A stretch of 15,319 nucleotides of DNA, taken from the NCBI RefSeq assembly GCF_000835495.1, contig NW_015622562.1, forward strand, positions 1-15,319, in the 5' to 3' direction. This DNA comes from Cladophialophora immunda (taxonomy: Eukaryota; Ascomycota; Eurotiomycetes; Chaetothyriales; Herpotrichiellaceae). Under the pieces are notes generated by a model. That model was not told where the DNA came from, made no database searches, and saw only the letters and a list, made by a program, of their open reading frames with translations. Position numbers and translations under genes: made by a program. Below, piece by piece: positions 1 to 8,976 of this stretch. Every line of letters starts with the position of its first letter. Position 1 is the first letter of the stretch.

Positions 1-226
1 AGGCTCTTCGCGTCCACCAAAAGCGATTGGATGAGGGCTGCAGACCCGTGGTAGTGTGCAGGACGCGCATTCTCTGTGGCAGGATACTGTAACAAGTATA
101 ATCGTAACCTGTCATTTGGCCCCAATTTCCAAGGATCCTTGAAGCTCGCGTCCAGCGAATTACCAAGCCATCCTTTGCCGCTTCTTAAAGGTTGCCATCC
201 CCCAGGCTGTGATAAGTTACCACCAC

Positions 227-253
227 ATTTCTTTCCTTTTTTTACTGTTCTGC
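227..253 (+). promoter_or_regulatory. Pyrimidine-rich tract, likely core promoter or start-site region
   Basis: This stretch is almost pure C/T (CATTTCTTTCC followed by a T run) and ends about 45 bp before the ATG at 298. CT-rich tracts just upstream of the start codon are common in filamentous ascomycete promoters. No TATA box or CAAT box is obvious. The function is inferred from position and composition only. Confidence 0.3.
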
Positions 254-297
254 TGATCAGCCGCTTGCATCCATTCGAAGTCACATCACATTCCGAT

Positions 298-1360
298 ATG
301 CCTAGCTCTGCTGGAAAGGCTTACTATCCGTAAGTTGCTGAGTAAAATGATGTTGAAAAGCTAACAGGTCCTGGCAGTCAGCCGTTCGATAAAATTCGCT
401 CGAGCCTGAATACTATCGGAGTATTTGCTGTGCGGGAAGGCATTGACGACTCTCCGACAAAGGACATATTGGATGCTGTTGAACGATTCATATCCAACGA
501 GCAAGATGACTCTAAGCAATGTTTCGAAGAATTACTGCCCCCAATCTCCCGTCTTTACACCCAATCTTATCAACAACATATTTCAGATGTTTTGTCCAAG
601 ACAGCAGATGAACAACCCTCACCCCTTATCTCCTGTACCCGTCCAATGACCTATGAGAAATACACTTCTCGTTTCAGGACTAATGTTGCCTTTCCGCGCG
701 AGATCTCATCAGTCAATCAGCGCGCAGAGGATGATCTTGACAAGCAAAAGAATGAGGATCTCGATCGCCCAAATACTAGTGTCTGCACGTCTTCTGGCAA
801 CGGTCTTCACTCCGACGCTAGCACCGAGCCTTCCTTAGTCAACGGATGCGATGGGATATTCTGCGATCATTGTCGGCGATGGCATATTTTTGACCACAAT
901 TACCATATGTACCTGGAGACTTTTACAGTCTATGAGAGCATTCAGTCTATACCTCTGGAACGCGAGCTCAAGCTCGATATCTTACGGTACGCCCTCCCAT
1001 CCTGTGTAATCCTTTCTTTATCCTGACAAACACACAAGACTAGTACAAAACAACATCGCTCTGCACCCTTCCTTCAGATTTCAGAACGACATACTCATGC
1101 TACCGCCTGCACCAACCGTGACACCACCTCAAATGATGCCTACACCAGCCAAGTCAACAATTGAAAAATTGAAGGATGCTCAAAACAGTTTTGTGGAAAT
1201 AGCCGCTGTCTCGTCCAATCTCGAAGTCTACTTGAAATTCATGGCATCCGCCGAGTGCCACCCAACTTTTGGATCCGCACTTATGCCGCTTGTGACACCG
1301 CATATGTTGAGGAATATTACCCAGAAGGGACCTCTGTTCGGTGGTGAAGAATATGAATAA
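298..1360 (+). CDS. Hypothetical protein, three exons, 320 residues
   Basis: I do not recognise this protein. Exons 298-329, 378-986 and 1039-1360 join to 963 nt with no internal stop. The ATG at 298 is the only ATG in its frame upstream of the first intron and follows a CT-rich tract. The N-terminal third is acidic and helical-looking. Residues about 70-165 are rich in S, T, D and N and are probably disordered. A Cys-His group follows at about 173-187 (FCDHCRRWHIFDH, then H187), which could bind zinc. After it come amphipathic segments (SIPLERELKLDILR, then LVQNNIALHPSF across intron 2), a proline-rich linker (MLPPAPTVTPPQMMPTPAK) and a helical C-terminus. There is no signal peptide or membrane segment. 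The gene converges on the minus-strand relic that follows. The model is well supported by splice sites and frame; the function is unknown, perhaps a lineage-specific fungal protein. Confidence 0.72.
330..377 (+). other. Intron 1 of the hypothetical gene (48 bp)
   Basis: The donor is GTAAGT at 330, a branch-site match GCTAAC lies at 359-364, and the acceptor is CAG at 375-377. Removal joins CC to T, restoring a proline codon, and links exon 1 to the long open frame. An alternative AG at 366-367 sits too close to the branch site. Confidence 0.8.
987..1038 (+). other. Intron 2 of the hypothetical gene (52 bp)
   Basis: The donor is GTACGC at 987, the branch-like CTGAC is at 1023-1027, and the acceptor AG is at 1037-1038. 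The next AG (1042-1043) would shift the frame and stop within about 40 codons. The chosen acceptor gives 106 further codons of plausible protein up to the TAA at 1358-1360. The acceptor itself (AAG) is weak. Confidence 0.7.
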
Positions 1361-1553
1361 CATTCCTGATGGTTGAGACTTGGGTTGACAATAGGACAGG
1401 CTCAGTGGGAGTGAGGCCCGATATATGTGACTGCAATCTGATATCTGCGTGGAGTTGCGAGGTGTTCTCTAGGACGCACATACAATTAACAAGGGTAACA
1501 TTCGTTCGCAAATCATCAAGGGCTATCGTTGTCTCCTCGACCAGAGGATCGTG

Positions 1554-2420
1554 TTACTTGATTGCCAGGCAGGCCATAATAGAATCAACCTGATGCAAAG
1601 CGTTGATTCCCGCTAGCTGAATGAAGATGAAGCCCGGACTAACGAAAATTACCCTAGTCGAGGGCATGTGCTTGTACACCAACTGGTCAAGGCCCATCAC
1701 GCACGCTTTATTGCCAAATCCTTCAACGCAGAGCTCCCTGATGGCGTCATGTATGAGGACAGCGACCCATCCCGAGCGGATTCTTGATCCTCCACTCAAG
1801 CTGGGTCAGATCCTTCCCCTTGATCGTGACCATGCAGCCCTTCTTGATCGTCTTGTCAAACCACTCCCGGTGCTCGAGCATGTCCATACACGGCGGGATG
1901 TAATTCTCCTGTGCGCCGTTGATGGGCTACCAGACCATGTGCGCGACGAGGGACGAGTACATCGCCTCAAACCAGTAGAACAGCCAACCTCTCGGCTCGG
2001 TCAGGGATGTGATGTGCCCGAGCGTGTGAGTGCTCGTGTTCGGCCAAGTCCTCGTCGTCTAACGGGATATCTGTGAGTATGGGTAGTTAAACCGAGATCG
2101 TGCGCATATTCTTCCACTTCGGCTACATCTACCTGAACATCAACAAGCCCGTGTTCATGATCGTGCCCTTGACCACGGCGAAGTGAGGCTCTAATGAAGA
2201 TCCCCCGAGAGATCCTTTCCCACTGAAACGGATTGAAGTTGATCTCTGGGAAGAGATTGTGGTGTAAGGTAGAGTGGTTTTTTGGGAGAAACGGCTACAA
2301 TCTGTGGGAAAAATCAGTCAGTATCGCAAGAAATGCCACATACCAAATTTCGAGGCGAACTCATACCCTAGATGCCATATTTCTGTCTCCTGGATGCCGT
2401 GGAGAGCCGCCTATGAATCG
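1554..2420 (-). pseudogene. Decayed gene of unknown family, multiple stops and frameshifts
   Basis: Protein-like, GC3-rich frames run on the minus strand but change frame several times. In order they include AALHGIQETEIWHLGYEF (about 2350-2404), FPEINFNPFQWERIS (about 2220-2264), KGTIMNTGLLMF and PKWKNMRTIS (2100-2190), GHITSLTEPRGWLFYWFEAM (about 1960-2025), IPPCMDMLEHREWFDKTIKK and VTIKGKDLTQLEWRI (1785-1900), then, one frame over, HDAIRELCVEGFGNKACVMG and MPSTRVIFVSPGFIFIQLAG (1554-1780). In-frame stops lie at 2129-2131, 2123-2125, 1927-1929 and 1554-1556; all are TAG or TAA. The overlapping plus-strand frame shares third positions but reads like an antisense shadow, so minus is the coding strand. 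An open minus frame continues below 1554 to about 1317 and may be its tail. I could not assign a family. Confidence 0.55.
2302..2343 (-). other. Intron remnant inside the decayed minus-strand gene (42 bp)
   Basis: On the minus strand the donor is GTATGT (2343-2338), with ACTGAC as a branch site and CCCACAG as acceptor ending at 2302. The order and spacing are those of a classical short fungal intron, slightly short at 42 bp. It supports the view that the flanking open pieces belonged to a real spliced gene on this strand. Confidence 0.5.
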
Positions 2421-2889
2421 TTTCCTTCAAAGGCTGAAATCTAATTTACGCCGCCGCTCGGCTTACCTTCTATGAAGAGGCTTTCCGGGGAATCGAAAGG
2501 GCTTCCACGTAATTCCACGGAACACTTATTTTTAGCTATGAGGGTAATTTTACAGCCGATAACATTGTGCCAATACTTGGTTCGTATGGCGTCATATCTT
2601 AGAGCTCTTTAAAGTACCTCTTCGGGTGTTCAGAACACAAAGATATACAAGTACTCGCCAGAGGCCCTCTGCAACACGAGGTAGCAGCACAGACCACGAA
2701 CAACGACAGATAACGTTATTTCTCGTTATCAATTACCGTGAATTGTCTTGACAGACTAGGTTAATTCACTTTTCGCTGATTTGTGGCGACGACCTGCATC
2801 GGACCCGGGAGCGCACCACTTACCCCCCGACTATAATCACGTGCTTAAAAATTATGGTTAACTACCTCTTTGACAAGACTGGTAAATAC
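2421..2889. other. Intergenic stretch without a recognised gene
   Basis: No open frame or family match is visible. The stretch is more AT-rich than its flanks. It contains a perfect 7-bp inverted repeat GATAACG/CGTTATC with an 8-nt spacer at 2709-2730, and an E-box-like CACGTG near 2840. Function of either is not shown. The lower end holds the fading 3' tail of the ankyrin relic. Confidence 0.5.
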
Positions 2890-2941
2890 TATCAAAATGC
2901 AAGCTAATACGGCATTACCTGTAGAATCCCTCTTACGCTCG

Positions 2942-3139
2942 GACGTCCGCCCCGGCCTCCAGTAGTATCTTCACCACTGCCTCGTGGGCCCTAAATGATA
3001 CCGCCTACAGCGCAGTACCGAAGCCTCCCTCTTGCGTCTTGACGTCCGCCCCGGCCTCTAGCAGTATCTTCACCACCGCCTCGTGGCCTTTAGCCGATGC
3101 CGCCTGTAGCGCAGTGCCGCACTCTCCCCGTTGCGTATT
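2942..3139 (-). repeat. Two tandem 99-bp ankyrin-coding units
   Basis: The units 2942-3040 and 3041-3139 are close copies in register, each coding one 33-residue ankyrin repeat (GHEAVVKILLEAGADVK in the intact unit). The shared block beginning GACGTCCGCCCCGGCCTC recurs exactly 99 bp apart. Near-identical repeats are typical of fungal NLRs, where units expand and exchange. The 3'-most unit carries the nonsense changes. Confidence 0.85.
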
Positions 3140-3998
3140 GACATCGATATTTCGTCCCAATATCTTCTCAACAACTATAGGAATGCCTATGTGTGCCGCA
3201 TAATATAGAGGTTGAGCCACGTCATGTGTTTTTACCGATGTGTCTAACCCTCGGTATGGTCTATCCACATCGTAAAGCTGTACCCATAAAAGCAGGGAGG
3301 TATTCTCTTCTGTTAAGAACCGTAATGTAAGTTCCAGTGATGTCTTGTCAATCATGCCGCCGATGGTCTGTAAGTGCTGCAACCACCTCTCCGCCGCGTA
3401 TAACGACAGGGGATACTGCCTGACGAGCTCTTCGGTCAAGGATCCATCCTGACAAAGATGGAGCAAGTAGCGCAGGCAGCTTTCTACAATAATGGAGTGG
3501 CAAACTTGTGACCGAAAACTCTGCCTAAACAAACAGCGGTCAGACAGGAGAAATTCTTTGACAGAAAAATGTGCCAACCGAATCTGTATCTGGTCGGCGT
3601 CTTTGCCACTCTCATGGACTAAGACAGCGTTGTCTTCGTCCCTACCTTCTCCAAAAGCTGCGTTGCTATCAATGGAATTGAAAACGATTAGGGTAGAACA
3701 GACAGTCATGATGTCCATCGGATCAGGAAGCCGTTCTTCGGGATCAAATCCCCCTTGGTCTCCAGGTTCAATGGCGAGAATCTCGACCATTTCTGTTAAT
3801 TGAAGAGGACGATTCGAGAGACAAAGCCATTGTAAGGCTTTGACAGCGTTCTGCAGCTGCTCAGCCGATTCGAGATTATGTAATATTCGATTATATGTCT
3901 CGTCAAGCGTCTTTGGTAGGGACAACAGCGCCTTTCTCAGCGCCTTCAACTGAATACATTGGCGAATGGACTCGAGTTGACAAAATACCCATCGAAAC

Positions 3999-4049
3999 CT
4001 ATTCCACCGTTAGCACGCTGTGCACAATAGAACAGAATCCTATCCCTAC
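3999..4049 (-). other. Intron of the NACHT-ankyrin relic (51 bp)
   Basis: On the minus strand the donor is GTAGGG at 4049, the branch site GTGCTAACGG lies near the 3' end, and the acceptor is TAG ending at 3999. Splicing joins AT to G and yields EKVGGMFRWVFCQLES, which matches the conserved junction of this family. Unspliced, the frame stops at once. Confidence 0.85.
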
Positions 4050-4497
4050 ATGCCACCGACCTTCTCCATTAACGCTGTCATAATTTCATTCTGCACCGAC
4101 ACTGGCCACTTCTTCAGCTTGGTGTCGGTGGCCAACCAATCGCGAATGTAGATACGTATGTCCTCGTCCACAATGGCACTTTGAATGTTGATCTTGTGAT
4201 CCGCAACCGGACTTAATTCGTCTTCAATGTCTTTCTCCCGGCGACTCGTAGCCATAATATGCAGGTCTCGTAGTTTGGATGCTACCAGATCTCGAATAAA
4301 AGCTAATAGTCCTTCACGGTCCGTACATTCATCTAGAGCATCTAGAATGATGTATTTCAGTCCCGGACGAACCATTACGTCTCTCAATAGTGAGTGGAGA
4401 GTGTCTTCTGCGGGCTGCTGTTGTCCGCTACTGCATAATATCCAGGCATCATAATGTGAGGTACCTCTCCTTGTTGCATGACGTCGGGCATTTCCGA

Positions 4498-4515
4498 CGG
4501 CGTTTCAAAACGCCG
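4498..4515. repeat. Short palindrome at the edge of NLR homology
   Basis: CGGCGTTT and AAACGCCG form perfect 8-bp arms around a 2-nt CA centre. It lies where recognisable NACHT sequence ends. About one such palindrome is expected by chance in a window of this size, so the link to a breakpoint is only suggestive. Confidence 0.5.
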
Positions 4516-7500
4516 GGATGGGGGTTATGGGATAAAACTCACACCCCGGACCATGGCTTAGCCGCTCTACCCCTATCGTGCAGACCTCCCGGCATTGGTA
4601 GTGATCTAATCCGATACCTGTAGCAGTTCTATCCCTCGCGCGGTCAAGGTAACGCTTGACCAGGGAGAAAAGGTCAATATTGATAGTTACTGGACAGATT
4701 CGAACGCAATAATCTATAGTTATCACGGTGTCACTAGTTATGATAAATCAAAGAGGACTGGTGATGTAAGGGAAACCACCTATCTGAGACGCCTTCTACT
4801 TACCCAGTTCTTTGCCACTATTTTCAACAGCGTGTCCCCCCTTGCGCTCTATGAGCGCTAAATATTCGATAGGATACCGTAGCTCAACGTCCTAGACATT
4901 CCACGTACAAACTTGACTTACACATCAGAAGAGAGGGGGGAAAGGAGGTCGCGATTGCCTGACTTGTCGCTGACAACAGTGCGAACTCTTTTCTCGATTG
5001 GTTCCTTTGAAGGTCCAGTATCCTCTCTAACTGGCCCCTCGGGAACCTGAATTGGCTTGCGGATCGCGAACAGCTCGGCAGCGTGAACCCGTCCAATCCC
5101 TTACTGGTAGATTGACGGTGCGTCCGTTACATCGGATAGGTATTACGACCACTACGCCCCAGCTTCGAGACCTCTCTCCGATGCGTCCGTGAAGGTGAGG
5201 TGTTCGGCGACTGTGTCTGACGCCCGCACCTTATCTTGTTCGACGGTGTTCCTATCCGTCACTAATACTCGATCGACCGTAGGGTCCTGGTCACTGACGG
5301 TTCGTCGGCGATAGCGATACTGTGATTTCCATCGCCTGAACGGATCTTAGCGCGCGGAGACACAGTGTTAGCTTCCTTGGAAATTGACTTAGCGGTCAGG
5401 TTGGTCGGTTCATAGCTTTGTTAAGTAGGGGCGTTGGAGGAACTATACACGGTCCAGTAGCCATACCTTGACCGCGTTGCTCAGGTCTGAGACGTGTAGG
5501 GACGACGCATTCCGGGTAGCCACTGATTGAAATACGGAGATGGGTTCGAAGCAGAGCCGCTCACTACACTATGCGAAAGTCTCATAGGTAGCACCCAGCT
5601 TTACGGGGCTGTGCCACGCGGTTGACGCATGATCCAGTCTACAAGTAGGCACAATGCACTCCCGGCATGCCTACTCATTTCCAGTGTCGCTTAGGGACTG
5701 GCTTTCTTCACAGCTGTCTTCTCAGTATGAGCCAATGGGGCGCAGGTATAGGCAACTAAACTACGAATCACAGGAGAGGTAGCCGGGTACGTGGCTTCTC
5801 TCGCACTACGAATCCCTAGACACCTTCTTTCACCTTACGGGTCGAGTGGCTTGCGATGGTTTTCGCAGGCTATGTGCGGACTGTGCAGTCCCACCCCTCC
5901 AGCATTTTAAGCTTTGATGATGCCTTGGGATCCCTACGGAAGTGCGGACGCGGAACCTGGCGGTCCGTGGGAGCCGGGCAGTTTATTGTTTGACTTGGCT
6001 GTTATTTGCCTCTGATCCCAGGCTACCGTAGGAAACTTACGCAATGGTCCGTCCACTGCCTCAGGAAACACCACTCAGTGTGCAAGGACATCAAATAGCT
6101 TAGGGAAGGGCGTAAGGACGGGGGGAGAAGTGTAATCTTTGGTGTGGTGACTATGCAGTGGCAGACAATTGCTAAGGCGGCTAAACGGCCTTGGCAACGC
6201 ATAGTCCGGCCTTCTCCCTCGTCCAAGTCTACGGAGTACTCGTACTTTGATTGCCGGGCACCCCGGGTGTCGTTGCAAATTGATCGCCTAAAGTCTCGTC
6301 TCTGCTACCACTGACAGACTTCCGTGTAGATTGAGGAGCGCTCCGAGCGTGGTTTCTTTGAATGAGCCCACTCGCGCAAGGGTCCCTGCAACGAAGCCGT
6401 AGAGGGGACTGGAAGGGCCTCCTTTCTCTCGGTCGGGCACACGGAGCCTCTGCTACGGAGCACGGAGGATTCCAATACCAGAGGGTGTCATGCACCTCCG
6501 CTCCATGAATCTTTCCCGCACACGGACCCTGACGACCCTTAGTCTACTCATCCGGCGCTTCCTATTTCCTTCTGAACGATCCATCGCACTTCCATCCGGT
6601 AACGCCCGCATGACCCAGCTCTGCGTTGTCCCCATATTTCCTCGGGAACAAAGCCACAAATATAAAGTTTAGTGTTTAGTCACGAAATTCCGCTCCCCAG
6701 GAACTTTGGGCACTAATGCAAGAACTCGAACGGAAGGGCCTAGCAGTCACGGTCGCCTACCTGTGTCCCCGTACTGAGGCTCACCGCCATGATGGTCACC
6801 GCATATGCAACAGCCCTGACCCGCCCTTCGATATTCGGACATGTCAACGGCTTGGCAGTTTAGTACGATAGGGGGTTTGTACAGCCTATCGCCTGGCCGA
6901 CCTTGAATCCGCCAAGGAGGGCTCGGAGAGTTGTGTGACGAGTCGCTCCAGTGGGCTAGATCTCTTCTATGCGTGACCCAGCATCGCAACAGGCGGGAAA
7001 GAGTTGACCAGGAGGCCATGAAGCTGAGGCGTTGGCAATACCCTGGTTCATCAACGCAGAGAATCGCTGGGGCGCCGAGCGGGTCCTTTTTTCAAAGTGA
7101 GGCGGCAAGCTGGTCACCACAACATCCCGGTGGATCGGGGGAGGGTATGTCGATGGGTCCTCATTGTACTCGCTACAACTAGGGCAAAGCCAAAACCGAG
7201 TAAGGAGGCGACATCAACCGTAGACAAACTGGTCTACTACCGTACACTGAAGACTATTCCATTGGAGAGCAAAAGGAAAAAAGTCGCATCACGCCGCTGG
7301 CAAGGCGGCAATGGGTGGATCTAAGAAACAACCATTTAAGGTCGCCACTCGTCCCGAGCTCTGCCAGCCCACTCATCCGTACAAGGCTAAGGAGCTTTCA
7401 CCGCCCTTCCACAAAGGTCCGAGGCCGTTCCCCTCTATGGTAGAGCACCTTGTTGATACCGACAAAGTCCTGGGCCAACCAAAACTCGACACATGCTCTT

Positions 7501-8537
7501 CTAATGCCCGTTGGACGCGGAAAGCTAGGGGTGGTAAGGTGTGCATAGTGCCCTGTACCCTGCTAGGATGTACGGGCGAGCATGGCTTCTGATTTGGTCC
7601 ATGCGGCCTGAGATTTTGTGTTTGCTGGTCTTTGCATCATTTGATGAGGTGGCATATTTTAACAAGCCTTCAGTAAGGAAGGCCACACAGGCTTAAGCAC
7701 CTCCTTGAGAGCGATAACGGCGATGCCTAACCGGGGAAGCCATATATCTTTCCTTACATCTTGAAAAAAGACGTCAATTTTGAAATCCCGAGACTGTATT
7801 GTGGAATATCCGAAAGATGGACTCCGGTCCACATGACGAAGTCGAAGAGCGATCCCAAACATTCGAATTGGGGGACGTGCAAAAACTAGCGAGCGATTAC
7901 CAGCTCAGTCGACGTGATCACGGCGAAATAGTCCAGGATTGGACCTGGAAACAAAATTATGCGCTCATCACCTTTGAGCTCCTAACCGGTGCTGCATTTA
8001 AATACATTCATTGGAAAACAAAGGGGGTTGTGAGCCACCCTATCCCGACGGATGACGATTGTATGTCTAACCCTGTCATAGGCCGTTAAAATGTCTGAGG
8101 CGATGTACTGTGTGCCTACCCCCGATACTCTGTGTCAATCAATGGACATTTTACCGCGTCAATCCTCCATTCACATTAAGAAAGGGGAAGATGCGAAGGT
8201 ACGCTTAAATAAAAAATCTTTTCTACAGTACCCATCTAGGTCGCTAACAAAGGCACGACTAACAGTGGCACCTACTTGCAAATGGTTGGCGCGATGACCA
8301 ACTGAAGGAGATACCGGACTGGATTGATGAATTGATCAAATTGAATATGGATGGGCCAATCTCAGACATATTTCGGGGTCGTGAAGACCCCTTACCATCA
8401 TTCGGCTTACTCTCCCGGATAAGCGGGTTTCTGGGGTTGTTTCTCTAGGGACGGCCTATAGGTAGATAGGTGGGGGGAATAGTAGGTTTAAGTATTAATG
8501 GGTCTATCTTAACCGCTCGGGTTATGTGGGACTCGAA

Positions 8538-8565
8538 GCATGAGAGGAGCTTGCGACTCTCATGC
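8538..8565. repeat. Inverted repeat, 9-bp arms
   Basis: GCATGAGAG and CTCTCATGC are perfect complements around a 10-nt spacer and could form a hairpin. One such match is roughly what chance gives in 15 kb. It lies about 410 bp beyond the stop of the channel gene. No function is shown. Confidence 0.4.
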
Positions 8566-8889
8566 GAGGATGCTAGGTTTCCATCTGAGCTGGCTAGACT
8601 CTTAGCAGCCTTGTGGTGTATGTGTCAGCGGTTCCTGACATACTGTTCGAGGTCATTTAGTTGTTTCAGAGTCTACCCTATTTCTTCCCGACTATATCAG
8701 TCCTACAATAATTAAGTTAACGTTAAAGTACGGCACCAGGATAGCACGTAAGAGATTACGAAGATCCCACTGGTATCGCTAGAGTTCGATGGATATCGAT
8801 TCAACATAAAAGACTGCGCGGTCTTTCTCGAAGTAGTGTATTACCTAAGAATCTTCACTTCGATCGCTTCGTAATGAGGCGCCTCGCCC

Positions 8890-8912
8890 GCTGGGTGTTT
8901 AAAACACCTAGC
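8890..8912. repeat. Hairpin-forming inverted repeat 3' of the channel gene
   Basis: GGTGTTT and AAACACC flank a single A, and the pairing extends outward through one G-T mismatch to GCT/AGC. It lies about 65 bp beyond the stop codon of the channel gene, so it would fall in the 3' UTR or just past it. A role in 3' end formation is possible but not shown. Confidence 0.45.
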
Positions 8913-8976
8913 TAAAGTTGGCAACTGCTATCATCGCTCGCTGACTCCAATGGCTTTACTCTCGCGCAAGTATTTA

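Larger units (their letters stand above)
2890..4500 (-). pseudogene. Broken NACHT-ankyrin (NLR/STAND-type) gene
   Basis: Fungal NLR-type proteins combine an N-terminal effector, a NACHT nucleotide switch and C-terminal repeats, and act in non-self recognition and regulated cell death. The minus strand shows the later part: a Walker B segment KYIILDALDEC, a sensor-like IMATSRREKD, the linker MFRWVFCQLESIRQ restored across an intron (3999-4049), then LPKTLDETYNRIL, a winged-helix-like ALQWLCLSNRPLQL, the conserved LAHFSVKEFLLSDR, and ankyrin repeats from about 3225 down (VAQPLYYAAHIG; CGTALQAASAKGHEAVVKIL). The P-loop (GKT/S) and any effector domain are missing, because homology fades at about 4500 after a 2-nt frame slip near 4455. 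In-frame TAG (3005-3007) and TAA (2933-2935) interrupt the repeats, and a frameshifted third repeat fades near 2890. The open part after the intron is long (3998-3005), so loss may be recent. A functional truncated protein is possible but unlikely. Confidence 0.85.
4516..8976. other. Long gene-poor stretch
   Basis: I find no gene I can defend here. Base use is close to balanced, CpG is common, and it does not look like AT-rich RIP-mutated repeat DNA. Open frames on both strands are at most about 100 codons, overlap each other, and occur about as often as chance predicts. There are no recognisable transposase, reverse transcriptase, terminal repeat or tRNA signals. The least unconvincing pieces are plus-strand frames at 7817-8089 and 8266-8448. 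It could be old decayed DNA, a repeat too degraded to see, or the site of a noncoding RNA. Confidence 0.5.

Noticed and set aside
1317..1511. Minus-strand frame that could extend the decayed gene past its TAA at 1554
   Set aside because: It is in the same frame and reads plausibly, but lacks the GC3 bias of the core and overlaps the end of the plus-strand gene, so it was not included in the pseudogene span.
1621..2076. 151-codon plus-strand open frame
   Set aside because: It is the exact codon mirror of the decayed minus-strand gene; its composition (many R, H, L and V) is that of an antisense shadow, and the minus frame carries the better protein signal.
5545..5575. Possible tRNA B-box (GGTTCGAAGC)
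   Set aside because: The final CC of the B-box is missing and no acceptor stem or anticodon arm can be placed around it.
6023..6672. Cluster of overlapping 60-90-codon frames on both strands
   Set aside because: Mutually overlapping frames with many R, S, P and C residues; this is the pattern of noncoding DNA.
7311..7592. 93-codon plus-strand frame with a true ATG
   Set aside because: There is no motif or recognisable family, and the length is within chance expectation for this composition.
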